From JAPLJU01 sp964547985 (GTDB taxonomy: Bacteria; Desulfobacterota; Syntrophia; Syntrophales; UBA2192): a DNA stretch of 64,000 nt. A program made the position numbers and the translations under genes. The stretch covers positions 1-64,000 of the forward strand of contig CAZJPV010000001.1 in the NCBI GenBank assembly GCA_964547985.1, read 5' to 3'. This document shows, piece after piece, positions 41,827-51,393 of this stretch; positions within the stretch are counted from its first letter, which is position 1, and each line of letters begins with the position of its first letter. The notes below the pieces were generated by a model. That model ran no database searches and had not been told where the DNA came from. It was given only the letters and a program-made list of their open reading frames with translations.

Positions 41827-44349
41827 ATGTTTGACATGCTGAAAAATATCATCGGCAGCAAGAACGAACGGGAGCTCAAGCGTCTGACCCCGCTTTTGGA
41901 AGAGGTCAATACCTTCGAACCGGCCTTCAGGAAACTGAGCGACGCGGATTTGAGAGCCAAAACCCCCTATTTCAAGGAGAAGCTGTCCAGGGGGGCCGTC
42001 CTTGACGACATTCTGACGGAAGCCTTTGCCGTCGCCAGGGAGGCTTCCCGGCGGACGGTCGGTATGAGGCCTTTCGACGTTCAGGTCATCGGCGGGATCG
42101 TGCTTCACGAGGGCAAGATTGCGGAGATGAAAACAGGGGAAGGCAAGACCCTGGCGGCGACGATGCCGGTCTATCTCAACGCCCTCACGGAGGAAGGGAT
42201 TCACATTGTCACGGTGAACGATTATCTGGCCAGGCGTGACGCCGCATGGATGGGCCCCATTTATTCGTTTCTCGGGTTGACCGTGGGGACCATTGTCCAC
42301 GGGCTGTCCGACGAGGAGAGGCGCCAAGCCTATGCGGCCGATGTGACCTACGGGACGAACAACGAATTCGGCTTTGATTATCTCCGGGACAACATGAAAT
42401 TTTCCCTGGAGCAATACGTCCAGAGGCCATTCAATTACGCCATCGTGGACGAGGTCGACAGCATCCTCGTCGATGAGGCGCGGACTCCTCTTATCATCTC
42501 GGGTCCTTCGGAGGAATCGACGGACAAGTACTGCCGGATCAACCAGATCATTCCATCGCTGAAGAAGGACAGGGATTACACCGTCGAAGAGAAAACCAGG
42601 ACCGTTGCGCTCACTGAGGAAGGCGTCGCCCGGGTCGAAAGCCTCCTGAAGGTCAAGAACCTCTATGAGCCCCGGAACATCGAGATCCTCCACCATGTGA
42701 ACCAGGCACTCAAGGCCCATACGCTCTTCAAGCGCGACGTGGACTACGTCGTAAAGAACGACGAGGTCATCATCGTCGACGAATTCACGGGCAGGCTCAT
42801 GCCCGGAAGGCGTTACAGCGACGGCCTGCACCAGGCCCTGGAAGCCAAGGAACACGTCAAGATCGAGCGGGAGAACCAGACGCTGGCCACCGTCACTTTC
42901 CAGAACTATTTCAGGATGTACAAGAAGCTTGCCGGGATGACCGGAACGGCCGACACGGAGGCGGCCGAGTTCAGGGAGATTTACAAGCTGGACGTCCTCG
43001 TTACACCGACGAACATGCCCATGATCAGGGAGGATTGCCCGGATGTTGTCTACAAAACGGAAAAAGAAAAGTACAAGGCGGTCATCGAGGAAATCAAGGA
43101 ACTCAACCGAGAGGGGCGGCCCGTCCTCGTGGGAACCATCTCCATCGAGAAGTCGGAGCTTCTGAGCAGCCTCCTCTCCAAGACGGGGATCAAGCATCAT
43201 GTCCTCAACGCTAAAAACCACGAGCGTGAGGCGGAGATTATTGCCCAGGCAGGCCAGATGGGTGCCGTGACGATTTCGACGAACATGGCCGGTCGGGGGA
43301 CTGACATCAAACTCGGAGCCGGTGTGGCGGAGCGTGGCGGCCTTCACATCCTGGGAACGGAGCGGCACGAGAGCCGCCGGATCGACAACCAGCTCCGCGG
43401 GAGGTCAGGAAGGCAGGGGGACATGGGCTCATCGAGGTTTTACCTCTCCATGGAGGATGATCTCCTGCGTATCTTCGGCGGGGAGAAAATCTCCTCCATC
43501 ATGGACCGGATCGGGTTTGAAGAAGGTCAGCCGATCGAGCACGCCCTTTTGTCGAAGGCCATTGAAAACGCTCAGCGCAGGGTCGAAGGGCATAACTTCG
43601 ACATCCGCAAGCACCTCCTGGAATTCGACAATGTGATGAATCGCCAGAGAGAGGTCATCTACGGCCAGCGAAAAACGGTGCTGAAAGGTGAGGAGCTCTG
43701 GACCATGGTGGAGTCCATGCTGGAGGATGTGGCCGGGGAGCTTCTCGAAACCCACATGGACGAGAAGGTCCATCCCGATGACTGGGATTTAAAGGGATTG
43801 GAGGATGCCGTATATCGTCAGTTCGGCCTGGTCATACGCTTTTCGCAGATGGCACAGAACGGGGGAATGAACAGGGAAAAGGCAGCCGAAAATGTGGTTA
43901 CGGAGGTGCTGGCGCATCTGAAGAGGAAGGAGCAGGAATTCGGCAAACCGCTCATGGACTATATCATGAGGATGATCATGCTCCAGTCCATCGACTCGCA
44001 CTGGAAGGATCACCTTCTTTCCATGGATCACCTGAGGGAGGGTATCGGCCTCCGGGGTTACGGGCAGAAGGACCCCGTTCGCGAGTATCAGAAGGAAGGG
44101 TACGCGATGTTCATGGACATGGTGGAACGCATCAAGGAGGACTCCCTCCATAAATTGAGTCTCGTTCAGGTCCAGCGAGAGGAAGAAGCCGAGGAGCTTT
44201 ATGATCGCTCGACACGGGATTACGTCATGAGTCACGCGGAATCGGGGAGTCCTTCGCAGCCCCAGAAGAAGGAAGGAAAGAAGGTGGGCAGAAACGACCC
44301 CTGTCCGTGCGGAAGCGGAAAGAAATACAAGAAATGCTGCGGTCAGTAG
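41827..44349 (+). CDS. secA: Protein translocase ATPase SecA
   Basis: Motor that drives unfolded preproteins through SecYEG. 840 residues: NBD1 with Walker A MKTGEGKTLAA and DEVDSILVDEARTP, preprotein cross-linking domain, NBD2 with STNMAGRGTDIKLG, then scaffold and wing domains. The C-terminal zinc motif CPCGSGKKYKKCC (C-x-C-x8-CC) binds SecB or ribosomes in other species. All expected parts are present. It has a strong promoter with a hairpin in the leader. argJ follows by 35 bases. Confidence 0.98.
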   Translation: MFDMLKNIIGSKNERELKRLTPLLEEVNTFEPAFRKLSDADLRAKTPYFKEKLSRGAVLDDILTEAFAVAREASRRTVGMRPFDVQVIGGIVLHEGKIAEMKTGEGKTLAATMPVYLNALTEEGIHIVTVNDYLARRDAAWMGPIYSFLGLTVGTIVHGLSDEERRQAYAADVTYGTNNEFGFDYLRDNMKFSLEQYVQRPFNYAIVDEVDSILVDEARTPLIISGPSEESTDKYCRINQIIPSLKKDRDYTVEEKTRTVALTEEGVARVESLLKVKNLYEPRNIEILHHVNQALKAHTLFKRDVDYVVKNDEVIIVDEFTGRLMPGRRYSDGLHQALEAKEHVKIERENQTLATVTFQNYFRMYKKLAGMTGTADTEAAEFREIYKLDVLVTPTNMPMIREDCPDVVYKTEKEKYKAVIEEIKELNREGRPVLVGTISIEKSELLSSLLSKTGIKHHVLNAKNHEREAEIIAQAGQMGAVTISTNMAGRGTDIKLGAGVAERGGLHILGTERHESRRIDNQLRGRSGRQGDMGSSRFYLSMEDDLLRIFGGEKISSIMDRIGFEEGQPIEHALLSKAIENAQRRVEGHNFDIRKHLLEFDNVMNRQREVIYGQRKTVLKGEELWTMVESMLEDVAGELLETHMDEKVHPDDWDLKGLEDAVYRQFGLVIRFSQMAQNGGMNREKAAENVVTEVLAHLKRKEQEFGKPLMDYIMRMIMLQSIDSHWKDHLLSMDHLREGIGLRGYGQKDPVREYQKEGYAMFMDMVERIKEDSLHKLSLVQVQREEEAEELYDRSTRDYVMSHAESGSPSQPQKKEGKKVGRNDPCPCGSGKKYKKCCGQ

Positions 44350-44384
44350 GCCGAAAAGGGTTCGTTTAGAATCGAGGTAGCGCC

Positions 44385-45584
44385 ATGGATGTTAAGAGGG
44401 AAGAAGTAAACGTACCCGGCTTTCTGGCCAGCGGCATTGAGGTGGGTATCAAAGAGGCGGGGAGAAAAGACCTCGCTCTTTTGTTCTCCGAGGTGCCGGC
44501 CGTCGCGGCCGGTGTCTTCACGAGGAACGTGTTCAAGGCTGCGCCCGTGCTTCTGGACATGAAAAGGATAAGAAAGGGCATGGCCCAGGCCGTTATCATC
44601 AACAGCGGGAACGCCAATGCCGCCACCGGCAGGGGGGGGTACAGCGATGCCCTGGAAATGGCGAGAGCGGTTGCCCGCAGGATCGGGATCCGAGAAGATC
44701 TTGTCTTGGTGGCATCCACGGGTGTCATCGGGAAGCGGCTCCCCTTGGAAAAAATCATCGACCATGTCGACGAGCTTGTCGTGGGCCTGAAGCCTTCCGG
44801 CATCGCCGATGCCGAAGAGGCGATCATGACCACGGATTCTTATCCCAAGATCGAATACCGGAAGGTGTCTTTGGGTTCGCGGGCCGTAACGATTTGCGGG
44901 ATCGCCAAAGGCGCCGGGATGATCGAGCCTCATCTGGCCACCATGCTGTCCTTCATCTTGACCGATGCCGCCATACGCCCGGACAGCCTGAAGGCCCTTT
45001 TCAAAAGGGTCGTCGACCGGTCCTTCAACTGCATCAGCGTTGACGGCTGCATGAGCACAAACGACACGGTGATCATCCTCGCAAACGGCAAATCGGGTAA
45101 CCGGCCGCTTACAAAGTCTTCGAAGGAACTCTTCCGTTTCGAGGAGGCCCTCACCGATTGCCTGGAGGGGCTTGCCCGTTCTATCGTGCGGGATGGCGAG
45201 GGGGCCACGAAGGTCATCGAGATCACAGTAAAGGGCGCCAGAACAGAAAATGATGCGCGTAAAGTGGCCTATGCCATCGCCAATTCAAATCTCGTGAAAA
45301 CCGCCTTCTACGGTAAGGACCCCAATTGGGGAAGGGTCATCGCGGCCATCGGCGCGGCAGGCGTGCCCGTCCCTGCAGAATCCGTGGAGCTTTTCTTCGA
45401 AGATTTTCTCCTTTTCCGGAAGGGATCGGGTGTCGCCGTCGGGACGCAGCGGCTCGAATCGGTGATGGCGCGAGACCTGGTGAAGGTCACCGCAAAGCTG
45501 GGTATGGGTCGGAAATCAGCGAGGATTTTGTGTTCCGACCTGTCCTTCGATTATGTCCGGATCAACGCTCATTACACGACATAA
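44385..45584 (+). CDS. argJ: Bifunctional ornithine acetyltransferase/N-acetylglutamate synthase
   Basis: Transfers acetyl from N-acetylornithine to glutamate in the cyclic arginine pathway, and in the bifunctional form also uses acetyl-CoA. The autocleavage site is ATML with nucleophile Thr186 (KGAGMIEPHLATMLSF). Other motifs are STGVIGKRLP and KTAFYGKDPNWGR. At 399 residues it is typical. No other arg gene is in the window. It may share the secA transcript. Mono- versus bifunctional cannot be told by reading. Confidence 0.95.
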   Translation: MDVKREEVNVPGFLASGIEVGIKEAGRKDLALLFSEVPAVAAGVFTRNVFKAAPVLLDMKRIRKGMAQAVIINSGNANAATGRGGYSDALEMARAVARRIGIREDLVLVASTGVIGKRLPLEKIIDHVDELVVGLKPSGIADAEEAIMTTDSYPKIEYRKVSLGSRAVTICGIAKGAGMIEPHLATMLSFILTDAAIRPDSLKALFKRVVDRSFNCISVDGCMSTNDTVIILANGKSGNRPLTKSSKELFRFEEALTDCLEGLARSIVRDGEGATKVIEITVKGARTENDARKVAYAIANSNLVKTAFYGKDPNWGRVIAAIGAAGVPVPAESVELFFEDFLLFRKGSGVAVGTQRLESVMARDLVKVTAKLGMGRKSARILCSDLSFDYVRINAHYTT

Positions 45585-45656
45585 TCTGTGCTTTTTGTCT
45601 TGATAATTTCAAAGGTTTGTGTTATTCGTCGGCGCCAAACACGCACACCCTCTGAC

Positions 45657-45679
45657 GGCACGGGGCGTGGCTTTTTTTT
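45657..45679 (+). terminator. Weak terminator before rpsB
   Basis: CACG (45659-45662), loop GGG, CGTG (45666-45669), then GGC and eight T (45672-45679). An alternative longer pairing uses CACGC upstream of it with GCGTG. It probably ends the secA-argJ transcript. A TTGATA/TATTCG pair near 45600-45628 could be the rpsB promoter, which would make this hairpin part of the rpsB leader. Confidence 0.45.
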
Positions 45680-45742
45680 GAAAGCTGACCGGCGGCCGGA
45701 TGAAGAGGGTGGTGGAAAAAACGCAAGAAAGGAGATTTTGTC

Positions 45743-46594
45743 ATGTCGGCAGTATCCATGAAGCTTTTGCTCGAGTCCGGCGTCCACTTTGGACACCAGA
45801 CCAACAAGTGGAACCCCAAGATGAAACCCTTCATTTTCGGGGCGAGAAACGGCATCTATATCATCGATTTACAACAGACCGTCGAGATGTTCAAAACGGC
45901 TTATCAGTTCGTGGCGGAGACGGTTGCCGCGAATGGGGAATTGCTTTTTGTGGGGACCAAGAAACAGGCCCAGGAGTCCATCAAGGAAGAGGCGGAGCGA
46001 TGTGAAATGCCTTATGTGAATTATCGGTGGCTCGGCGGCATGCTGACCAATTTTTCCACGATCAAAAAGAGCATCGATCGGCTGAACGAGATCGACGAGA
46101 TGTTCAACAGTGAAAAAATCAATTTATTTCCGAAGAAAGAGGTCCTGAAATTTCAGAAGGAGCGGGAAAAGCTCGTGAAGGTTCTCGGCGGCATTCGCCG
46201 CATGAAGGGATTCCCGGCAGCCGTGTTCGTGGTCGACCCCAAAAAGGAAAGCATCGCCGTGCATGAAGCGAGAAAATTAAAGGTCCCCGTTGTGGCCATC
46301 GTAGATACCAACTGCGATCCCGACGAGGTGGATTATGTCATTCCCGGCAATGACGATGCCATCCGGGCGATCAAGCTGTTCGCATCGAAGGTCGCTGACG
46401 CCGTTCTGGAGGGTAAAAAGCGATTTGAAGAAAAGGCCCAGGCTGAAACGGACAAAGGAACGTTAAGCAAAGAGAGCCAGCCGCTCGAAGCGGCGGAGAC
46501 CGATGTGCCTGAAAGCGTCGAGACGAAAGACGCGGAATCGAAGAATGAACCGCCGCCGAGAAGAGACGGACAACCAGGAGATGACGGGAGGTAG
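45743..46594 (+). CDS. rpsB: 30S ribosomal protein S2
   Basis: S2 binds late in 30S assembly. The core MKLLLESGVHFGHQTNKWNP, RWLGGMLTNF and VDTNCDPDEVDYVIPGNDDA is standard to about residue 230. After that the protein continues for about 50 residues rich in Glu, Lys, Ser and Pro, longer than E. coli S2 (241 residues) at 283. AAGGAG precedes the ATG. It leads rpsB-tsf-pyrH-frr, the conserved order. Confidence 0.97.
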   Translation: MSAVSMKLLLESGVHFGHQTNKWNPKMKPFIFGARNGIYIIDLQQTVEMFKTAYQFVAETVAANGELLFVGTKKQAQESIKEEAERCEMPYVNYRWLGGMLTNFSTIKKSIDRLNEIDEMFNSEKINLFPKKEVLKFQKEREKLVKVLGGIRRMKGFPAAVFVVDPKKESIAVHEARKLKVPVVAIVDTNCDPDEVDYVIPGNDDAIRAIKLFASKVADAVLEGKKRFEEKAQAETDKGTLSKESQPLEAAETDVPESVETKDAESKNEPPPRRDGQPGDDGR

Positions 46595-46601
46595 AGGAGC
46601 A

Positions 46602-47195
46602 TTGGAAATTTCAGCTGAAAAGGTCAAGGAACTGAGAGAGAAAACAGGTTCGGGTATCATGGATTGCAAGGAAGCCCTGAAGGTCGCCGGGGGCAACTTC
46701 GATAAGGCCATCGAATACCTGCGTGAGAAAGGGATGTCGGCGGCCACGAAAAAATCTTCAAGGGCCACCAAGGATGGTGCCGTCACGTCTTATATTCACA
46801 TGGAAGGCAAAGTCGGCGTTATGGTCGAATTGAATTGCGAGACGGATTTCGTCGCGAAGACGCAGGATTTCAAGATCCTCTCGAAAGATATCGCCATGCA
46901 CATCGCCGCTATGAATCCCCTGTACGTCAAGGCGGAGGATGTGCCCGCTGATGTGATTGAGAGCGAGAGAGGTATTTATAAGAAGCAGGCCCTGACGGAG
47001 GGAAAGCCGGAGAAGATCGTAGAGCGGATTATCGATGGTAAACTCAAGAAGTATTATGAGGATGTCTGCCTCATGAACCAGCGTTTCATCAAGGATCAGG
47101 AGATGACCATCGAAAAACTCGTTAAAAATGCCATTGCCAAGACTGGTGAGAACATCGTCGTCCGGCGTTTTGTCCGTTATCAGCTCGGTCAATAA
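46602..47195 (+). CDS. tsf: Translation elongation factor Ts
   Basis: Guanine-nucleotide exchange factor for EF-Tu. The start TTG 46602 gives MEISAEKVKELREKTGSGIM and is preceded by GGGAGG nine bases upstream; an ATG at 46581 inside rpsB is an alternative. The EF-Tu contact TDFVAKTQDF is clear. At about 197 residues it is the short type with one core subdomain, like that of Thermus, not the 283-residue E. coli type. It lies seven bases after the rpsB stop. Confidence 0.96.
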   Translation: MEISAEKVKELREKTGSGIMDCKEALKVAGGNFDKAIEYLREKGMSAATKKSSRATKDGAVTSYIHMEGKVGVMVELNCETDFVAKTQDFKILSKDIAMHIAAMNPLYVKAEDVPADVIESERGIYKKQALTEGKPEKIVERIIDGKLKKYYEDVCLMNQRFIKDQEMTIEKLVKNAIAKTGENIVVRRFVRYQLGQ

Positions 47196-47253
47196 TTATA
47201 TCAAATTAAGATATTAACTTATATACATAAAGCATTGCTTTAGGATTATATCC

Positions 47254-47967
47254 GTGAAGCCTGCGTATCAGAGAGTCCTTTTGAAAATCAGCGGCGAGGC
47301 GTTAATGGGAAGCCGCGCCTTTGGTATAGACCCCACGATGGTGCTTTATATCGCCGGTGAGATCAGGGGCGTCAACCGGCTCGGCGTGCAGCTCGGTGTC
47401 GTTGTTGGCGGGGGGAACATATTCCGCGGACTGGAATCCGACGCGAGGGGTATCGAGAGGGCCACAGCGGATCACATGGGAATGCTCGCAACGGTCATCA
47501 ACAGTCTTGCCCTGCAGAGCGCCCTTGAAGGAATAGGCTGTGACAGCCGTGTGCAGTCCGCCATCGAAATGCGGCAGGTCGCCGAACCCTACATCCGGCG
47601 AAGGGCCATCCGACATCTGGAAAAGGGGCGCGTGGTGATTTTCGCCGCCGGTACCGGTAATCCCTATTTCACCACGGATACGGCGGCATCCCTTCGAGCG
47701 GCCGAAATCCAGGCGGAGATGCTCCTGAAGGCCACCAAGGTGGACGGTATTTACGACCGCGACCCCGTGAAGGATTCCCGGGCGAAATTGTACAGAAAAA
47801 TCAGTTACACGGATGTCCTGGCCAAGAATCTCAGGGCCATGGATTCGACGGCCATCTCCCTCTGTCGAGAAAACAGAATCCCCGTGAGGGTTTTCAATCT
47901 CGGGAAGAAGGGAAATATCAGGGACGTCATCTGCGGGAAATCCATCGGAACGATCGTCGAGAGCTGA
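47254..47967 (+). CDS. pyrH: UMP kinase
   Basis: Amino-acid-kinase-fold enzyme making UDP from UMP. Segments: LLKISGEALMG, GVVVGGGNIFRG, GTGNPYFTTDTAA and KVDGIYDRDPVKD. 237 residues. The start is GTG 47254 with only AGGA upstream. The AT-rich tsf-pyrH gap (47196-47253) has no clear terminator, and a small AAAGC/GCTTT hairpin sits near 47228-47240. Co-directional with frr four bases later. Confidence 0.96.
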   Translation: MKPAYQRVLLKISGEALMGSRAFGIDPTMVLYIAGEIRGVNRLGVQLGVVVGGGNIFRGLESDARGIERATADHMGMLATVINSLALQSALEGIGCDSRVQSAIEMRQVAEPYIRRRAIRHLEKGRVVIFAAGTGNPYFTTDTAASLRAAEIQAEMLLKATKVDGIYDRDPVKDSRAKLYRKISYTDVLAKNLRAMDSTAISLCRENRIPVRVFNLGKKGNIRDVICGKSIGTIVES

Positions 47968-47971
47968 CATC

Positions 47972-48535
47972 ATGGCATCAAAGGACAAGATATTCGCAGA
48001 ACTGAAAGAAAATATGGAAAAAGGCACCCGTTTCCTTGAAAAGTCCCTGAGCAAGGTGAGAACGGGACGGGCATCCCTTTCCCTCCTCGACGGCATCAAG
48101 GTGGAGTATTACGGGACACCGACCCCTCTCACCCAGGTGGCGACCCTCTCTGTTCCTGAAAGCCGTCAGATCCTCATTTCCCCATGGGATGTCAGTGTCA
48201 TCGGCGCCATTGAGAAGGCCATCCAGAAGTCCGATCTGGGTCTCATGCCGGTGAATGATGGTAAGATCATCCGGATCCATATCCCGCCGCTTACAGAAGA
48301 GCGGCGCAAAGAACTGGCGAAGGTCGTGAAAAAAACCGTCGAGGAAGGCAAGGTCGCCCTGCGAAACATCCGCCGCGATGCCAATGAACAGCTGAAAAAT
48401 CTTAAGAAGCTCAATGAAATCTCCGAGGACGAACTCTTCAAATATCAGTCGGAGGTTCAGAAAATAACGGATGATTATATCAAGAAATCCGACGAGATTT
48501 TCAGTGCAAAGGAAAAAGAGATCTTGGAGATATAG
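47972..48535 (+). CDS. frr: Ribosome recycling factor
   Basis: Splits post-termination ribosomes together with EF-G. 187 residues with the RRF signature KVRTGRASLSLLDGIKVEYYG and the C-terminal helix region KKTVEEGKVALRNIRRDAN. It starts four bases after pyrH and ends at a strong terminator 24 bases later. Confidence 0.97.
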   Translation: MASKDKIFAELKENMEKGTRFLEKSLSKVRTGRASLSLLDGIKVEYYGTPTPLTQVATLSVPESRQILISPWDVSVIGAIEKAIQKSDLGLMPVNDGKIIRIHIPPLTEERRKELAKVVKKTVEEGKVALRNIRRDANEQLKNLKKLNEISEDELFKYQSEVQKITDDYIKKSDEIFSAKEKEILEI

Positions 48536-48559
48536 GGGTTTGATCCTTTAAGGCCATCC

Positions 48560-48586
48560 AAGGAGCCCCCGGGCTCCTTCTTTTTT
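48560..48586 (+). terminator. Terminator after frr
   Basis: AAGGAGCCC (48560-48568) and GGGCTCCTT (48571-48579) form a nine-pair stem, with C and six T following (48581-48586). It closes the rpsB-tsf-pyrH-frr unit. Confidence 0.9.
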
Positions 48587-48675
48587 CCCTTTTGCCGAGC
48601 AAACATGCCTTGCAAAGAGGGGCGCGCTATGATACTTCAACGAAAAAAGGTAAAAATAATAAATAAATAGGTCTT

Positions 48676-49422
48676 ATGGATGCCCTGGACCAAGAAAATT
48701 TACCCGAGCACATCGCCATAATCATGGACGGAAATGGACGGTGGGCCCAGAAGCATTCCCTGGGGAGGATCGCGGGGCACCGGAAGGGGTCCGAAGCGGT
48801 CAGAAGTGTGGTCCGGTCGTGCCGGAAACTGGGTATCAAATACTTGACCTTGTATGCCTTTTCGTCTGAAAACTGGTCGCGTCCTGCCGAAGAGGTCGCC
48901 GCCCTGATGAGGCTTCTGGTCCAGTACCTCCGCTCAGAGGAAAAGGAGCTCATGGATAACGGTATCCGGCTGACCACTATCGGAAACACCTCGTCACTGC
49001 CCGAAAGGGTGAGGAAGACCCTGCAGAAGATCATGGACAGAACGGCCGGGAACAGGGAAATGACCCTGGTTCTGGCGCTCAATTATGGCGGCCGGGATGA
49101 GATCCTGGAAGCGGCTCGGAAGGTATTGAACGCACGCGATCGGGGTACGTTAAAGATGGAGCAGCTGACGCCGGGGGTTTTTTCCTCCTACCTCTACACG
49201 GCCGGCATGCCCGACCCGGACCTTTTGATCCGAACGAGCGGAGAGTACCGTGTGAGTAATTTTCTGCTGTGGCAGACGGCATACACGGAGTTCTTCTTCA
49301 CCGATGTCCTCTGGCCGGACTTTCGTGAAGAGCACCTGCTGGAAGCGATTTCAGACTATCAGAAACGGGAAAGGCGATTCGGCCTCACCAGCGAACAACT
49401 GCAACGCAAAAAGCATGATTAG
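48676..49422 (+). CDS. uppS: Isoprenyl transferase (undecaprenyl diphosphate synthase)
   Basis: Makes the C55 lipid carrier for peptidoglycan and O-antigen by cis-prenyl chain extension. The P-loop-like IIMDGNGRWAQK with catalytic Asp is near residue 19, followed by YLTLYAFSSENWSRP and the C-terminal PDLLIRTSGEYRVSNFLLWQ. 248 residues. No close Shine-Dalgarno sequence is seen. It overlaps cdsA by eight bases. The AT-rich stretch 48640-48675 before it could hold a promoter, but no clear boxes are seen. Confidence 0.96.
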   Translation: MDALDQENLPEHIAIIMDGNGRWAQKHSLGRIAGHRKGSEAVRSVVRSCRKLGIKYLTLYAFSSENWSRPAEEVAALMRLLVQYLRSEEKELMDNGIRLTTIGNTSSLPERVRKTLQKIMDRTAGNREMTLVLALNYGGRDEILEAARKVLNARDRGTLKMEQLTPGVFSSYLYTAGMPDPDLLIRTSGEYRVSNFLLWQTAYTEFFFTDVLWPDFREEHLLEAISDYQKRERRFGLTSEQLQRKKHD

Positions 49423-50227
49423 TTCTCATCTCAAGCGATGGATCACGGGCATCATCGCCGTACCGATCCTTTTCTTACTCGTCGTCTATGCATCCGACCT
49501 TGTTTTTACGCTCTTCGTGGCGGCCGTAAGTCTCGGCGGCATTCTCGAGTACAACCGGCTCGTCTTTGACGAAAGATCGCAGTCGGAGAGGGGACAGACG
49601 ATGCTCTTTGCTGTCCTCCTGCCTCTCGCCGCCTATTTCAGAGACCCCCATCTCATGCTCGGTGTCGTCGTGATCGGTGTGCTCGTCTTTCTCGTATGCT
49701 ACCTCCTCTGCAAAGCCTGGCGTGGAAATTTCGATCTTTCCTCCCCGGCAAAGGTGATCCTAGGGATTCTCTACATCCCGCTTCTTCTGTCGTATATTAT
49801 TCTCCTTCGTAACGGGGAGAATGGCGTTTACTGGGTCTTTTTCATCATCGTCATCGCCTTCGCAGGCGACGTGGCTGCCTTCTACATCGGTCGTACCTTC
49901 GGAAAAAGGAAGCTTGCGCCCCTGGTGAGCCCGGGCAAAACGGTCGAGGGGATTTTCGGCCTTCTGGCAGGAAGCGTCCTGGGCTGCGTTCTTTACCAGC
50001 ACTTTGTTTTTCCGCAGGTACCGGTGGTGCACGCCATGATGATGGGTTTCATGGGATCCCTGATCGGGCAGATGGGGGATCTCTTCGAATCAACGATGAA
50101 GCGCGCCTCGGGCGTGAAGGACTCGGGCATGATCCTGCCGGGTCATGGGGGGATCCTGGATCGGATCGATTGTCTGCTGTTCATTATCCCCCTTGTCTAT
50201 TATTACAAGACCTTTGTCATCAAATGA
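49415..50227 (+). CDS. cdsA: Phosphatidate cytidylyltransferase
   Basis: Membrane enzyme making CDP-diacylglycerol from phosphatidate and CTP, the branch point for phospholipids. It has about eight membrane segments and the CDS signature near the C-terminus (GHGGILDRIDCLLFIIPLVYYY), with GDLFESTMKRASGVKDSG before it. The start ATG 49415 lies inside uppS and gives 270 residues; an upstream open frame is not needed. It overlaps dxr by four bases. Its product is used by pssA at 54.1 kb. Confidence 0.95.
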   Translation: MISSHLKRWITGIIAVPILFLLVVYASDLVFTLFVAAVSLGGILEYNRLVFDERSQSERGQTMLFAVLLPLAAYFRDPHLMLGVVVIGVLVFLVCYLLCKAWRGNFDLSSPAKVILGILYIPLLLSYIILLRNGENGVYWVFFIIVIAFAGDVAAFYIGRTFGKRKLAPLVSPGKTVEGIFGLLAGSVLGCVLYQHFVFPQVPVVHAMMMGFMGSLIGQMGDLFESTMKRASGVKDSGMILPGHGGILDRIDCLLFIIPLVYYYKTFVIK

Positions 50228-51393
50228 AGACCTTATCCATTCTTGGCTCAACAGGATCCATCGGTGTGAGTGCGCTCGAAGTCATCGAGCAGAACTCTGC
50301 ATCGCTCCGCGTTTTGGGTCTTGCTGCCGGCAGAAATGTCGAGCGGCTGAAGGCGCAGGTCGAGAGGTTCAGGCCGGCTGTTGTCGCCATGGTGGATGAG
50401 GAGCATGCCGCTGAGTTACGGCATCTTCTCGGTTCGGCCGATCACACGAAGATTCTCTGGGGAACGGAAGGATACCGCGAGGTGGCCACACTTCGTGAGA
50501 GCAGCATGGTCATCTCCGCAATTGTCGGTGCAGCAGGGCTCCTTCCCACTCTGGATGCGATCGAAGCCGGGAAGGACATTGCCCTGGCCAACAAGGAAAC
50601 TATGGTAATGGCCGGAGGCCTCGTCACGGAGAAAGCGCGGAGCTGCGGGGTCCGCATCCTGCCCGTCGACAGTGAGCACAGTGCGATCTTCCAGTGTCTC
50701 CGGGGCCATCGAAGGGAGGAGGTCCGGCGGATCATCCTCACGGCCTCCGGCGGGCCCTTTCTGAGAGTACCTTTGGACAAACTGGCAGCCGTCACCGTCG
50801 AGGACGCCCTCAGACACCCCAACTGGGTCATGGGGAAAAAAATTACCATCGACTCCGCATCGATGATGAACAAGGGGCTCGAAGTCATCGAGGCCCGGTG
50901 GCTCTTCGATACGGATATTGACAAGATCGAGGTTATGATTCATCCGCAGAGCATCGTTCATTCCATGGTCGAGTATGCCGACGGCTCGGTGATCGCCCAG
51001 CTCGGTGTACCCGACATGAAGGGGCCGATTTCCTACGCGCTTTTTTATCCCGAGCGCTGTCCCGGAGGGCTCGCGCGCCTGGATCTGCTGAAGGTCAGGA
51101 CGCTGGAATTCCTTTCGCCGGACTTCGAGCGATTTCCCTGTCTGCGCCTCGCCTGCAAGGCGGGTAAAACCGGGGGAACCCTGCCCGCCGTCATGAATGC
51201 GGCAAACGAGGTGGCCGTGAGCGCTTTTATCGAAGACCGGATCGGTTTTATGGACATACCGACCGTGATCGATCAGTCCATAGCCCTCCACCGGCTCAGG
51301 GAAGTAGAATCCCTCGAGGACGTGATGGAGGCGGACCGGTGGGCCAGGAAGACCGGAGAAAAAATCATTAAAAAAATGAAGGAGAAATCCTGA
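50224..51393 (+). CDS. dxr: 1-deoxy-D-xylulose 5-phosphate reductoisomerase
   Basis: Second step of the MEP isoprenoid pathway. NADPH site GSTGSIG (8-14), metal and substrate residues in PVDSEHSAIFQCL, and SASMMNKGLEVIEARWLF. 389 residues from ATG 50224, which overlaps the cdsA stop (ATGA). The stop overlaps rseP (TGATG). ispG at 60 kb belongs to the same pathway. Confidence 0.97.
   Translation: MKTLSILGSTGSIGVSALEVIEQNSASLRVLGLAAGRNVERLKAQVERFRPAVVAMVDEEHAAELRHLLGSADHTKILWGTEGYREVATLRESSMVISAIVGAAGLLPTLDAIEAGKDIALANKETMVMAGGLVTEKARSCGVRILPVDSEHSAIFQCLRGHRREEVRRIILTASGGPFLRVPLDKLAAVTVEDALRHPNWVMGKKITIDSASMMNKGLEVIEARWLFDTDIDKIEVMIHPQSIVHSMVEYADGSVIAQLGVPDMKGPISYALFYPERCPGGLARLDLLKVRTLEFLSPDFERFPCLRLACKAGKTGGTLPAVMNAANEVAVSAFIEDRIGFMDIPTVIDQSIALHRLREVESLEDVMEADRWARKTGEKIIKKMKEKS

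Noticed and set aside
49304..49414. cdsA start within uppS
   Set aside because: The upstream frame overlaps conserved uppS coding sequence; ATG 49415 gives a normal CdsA N-terminus.
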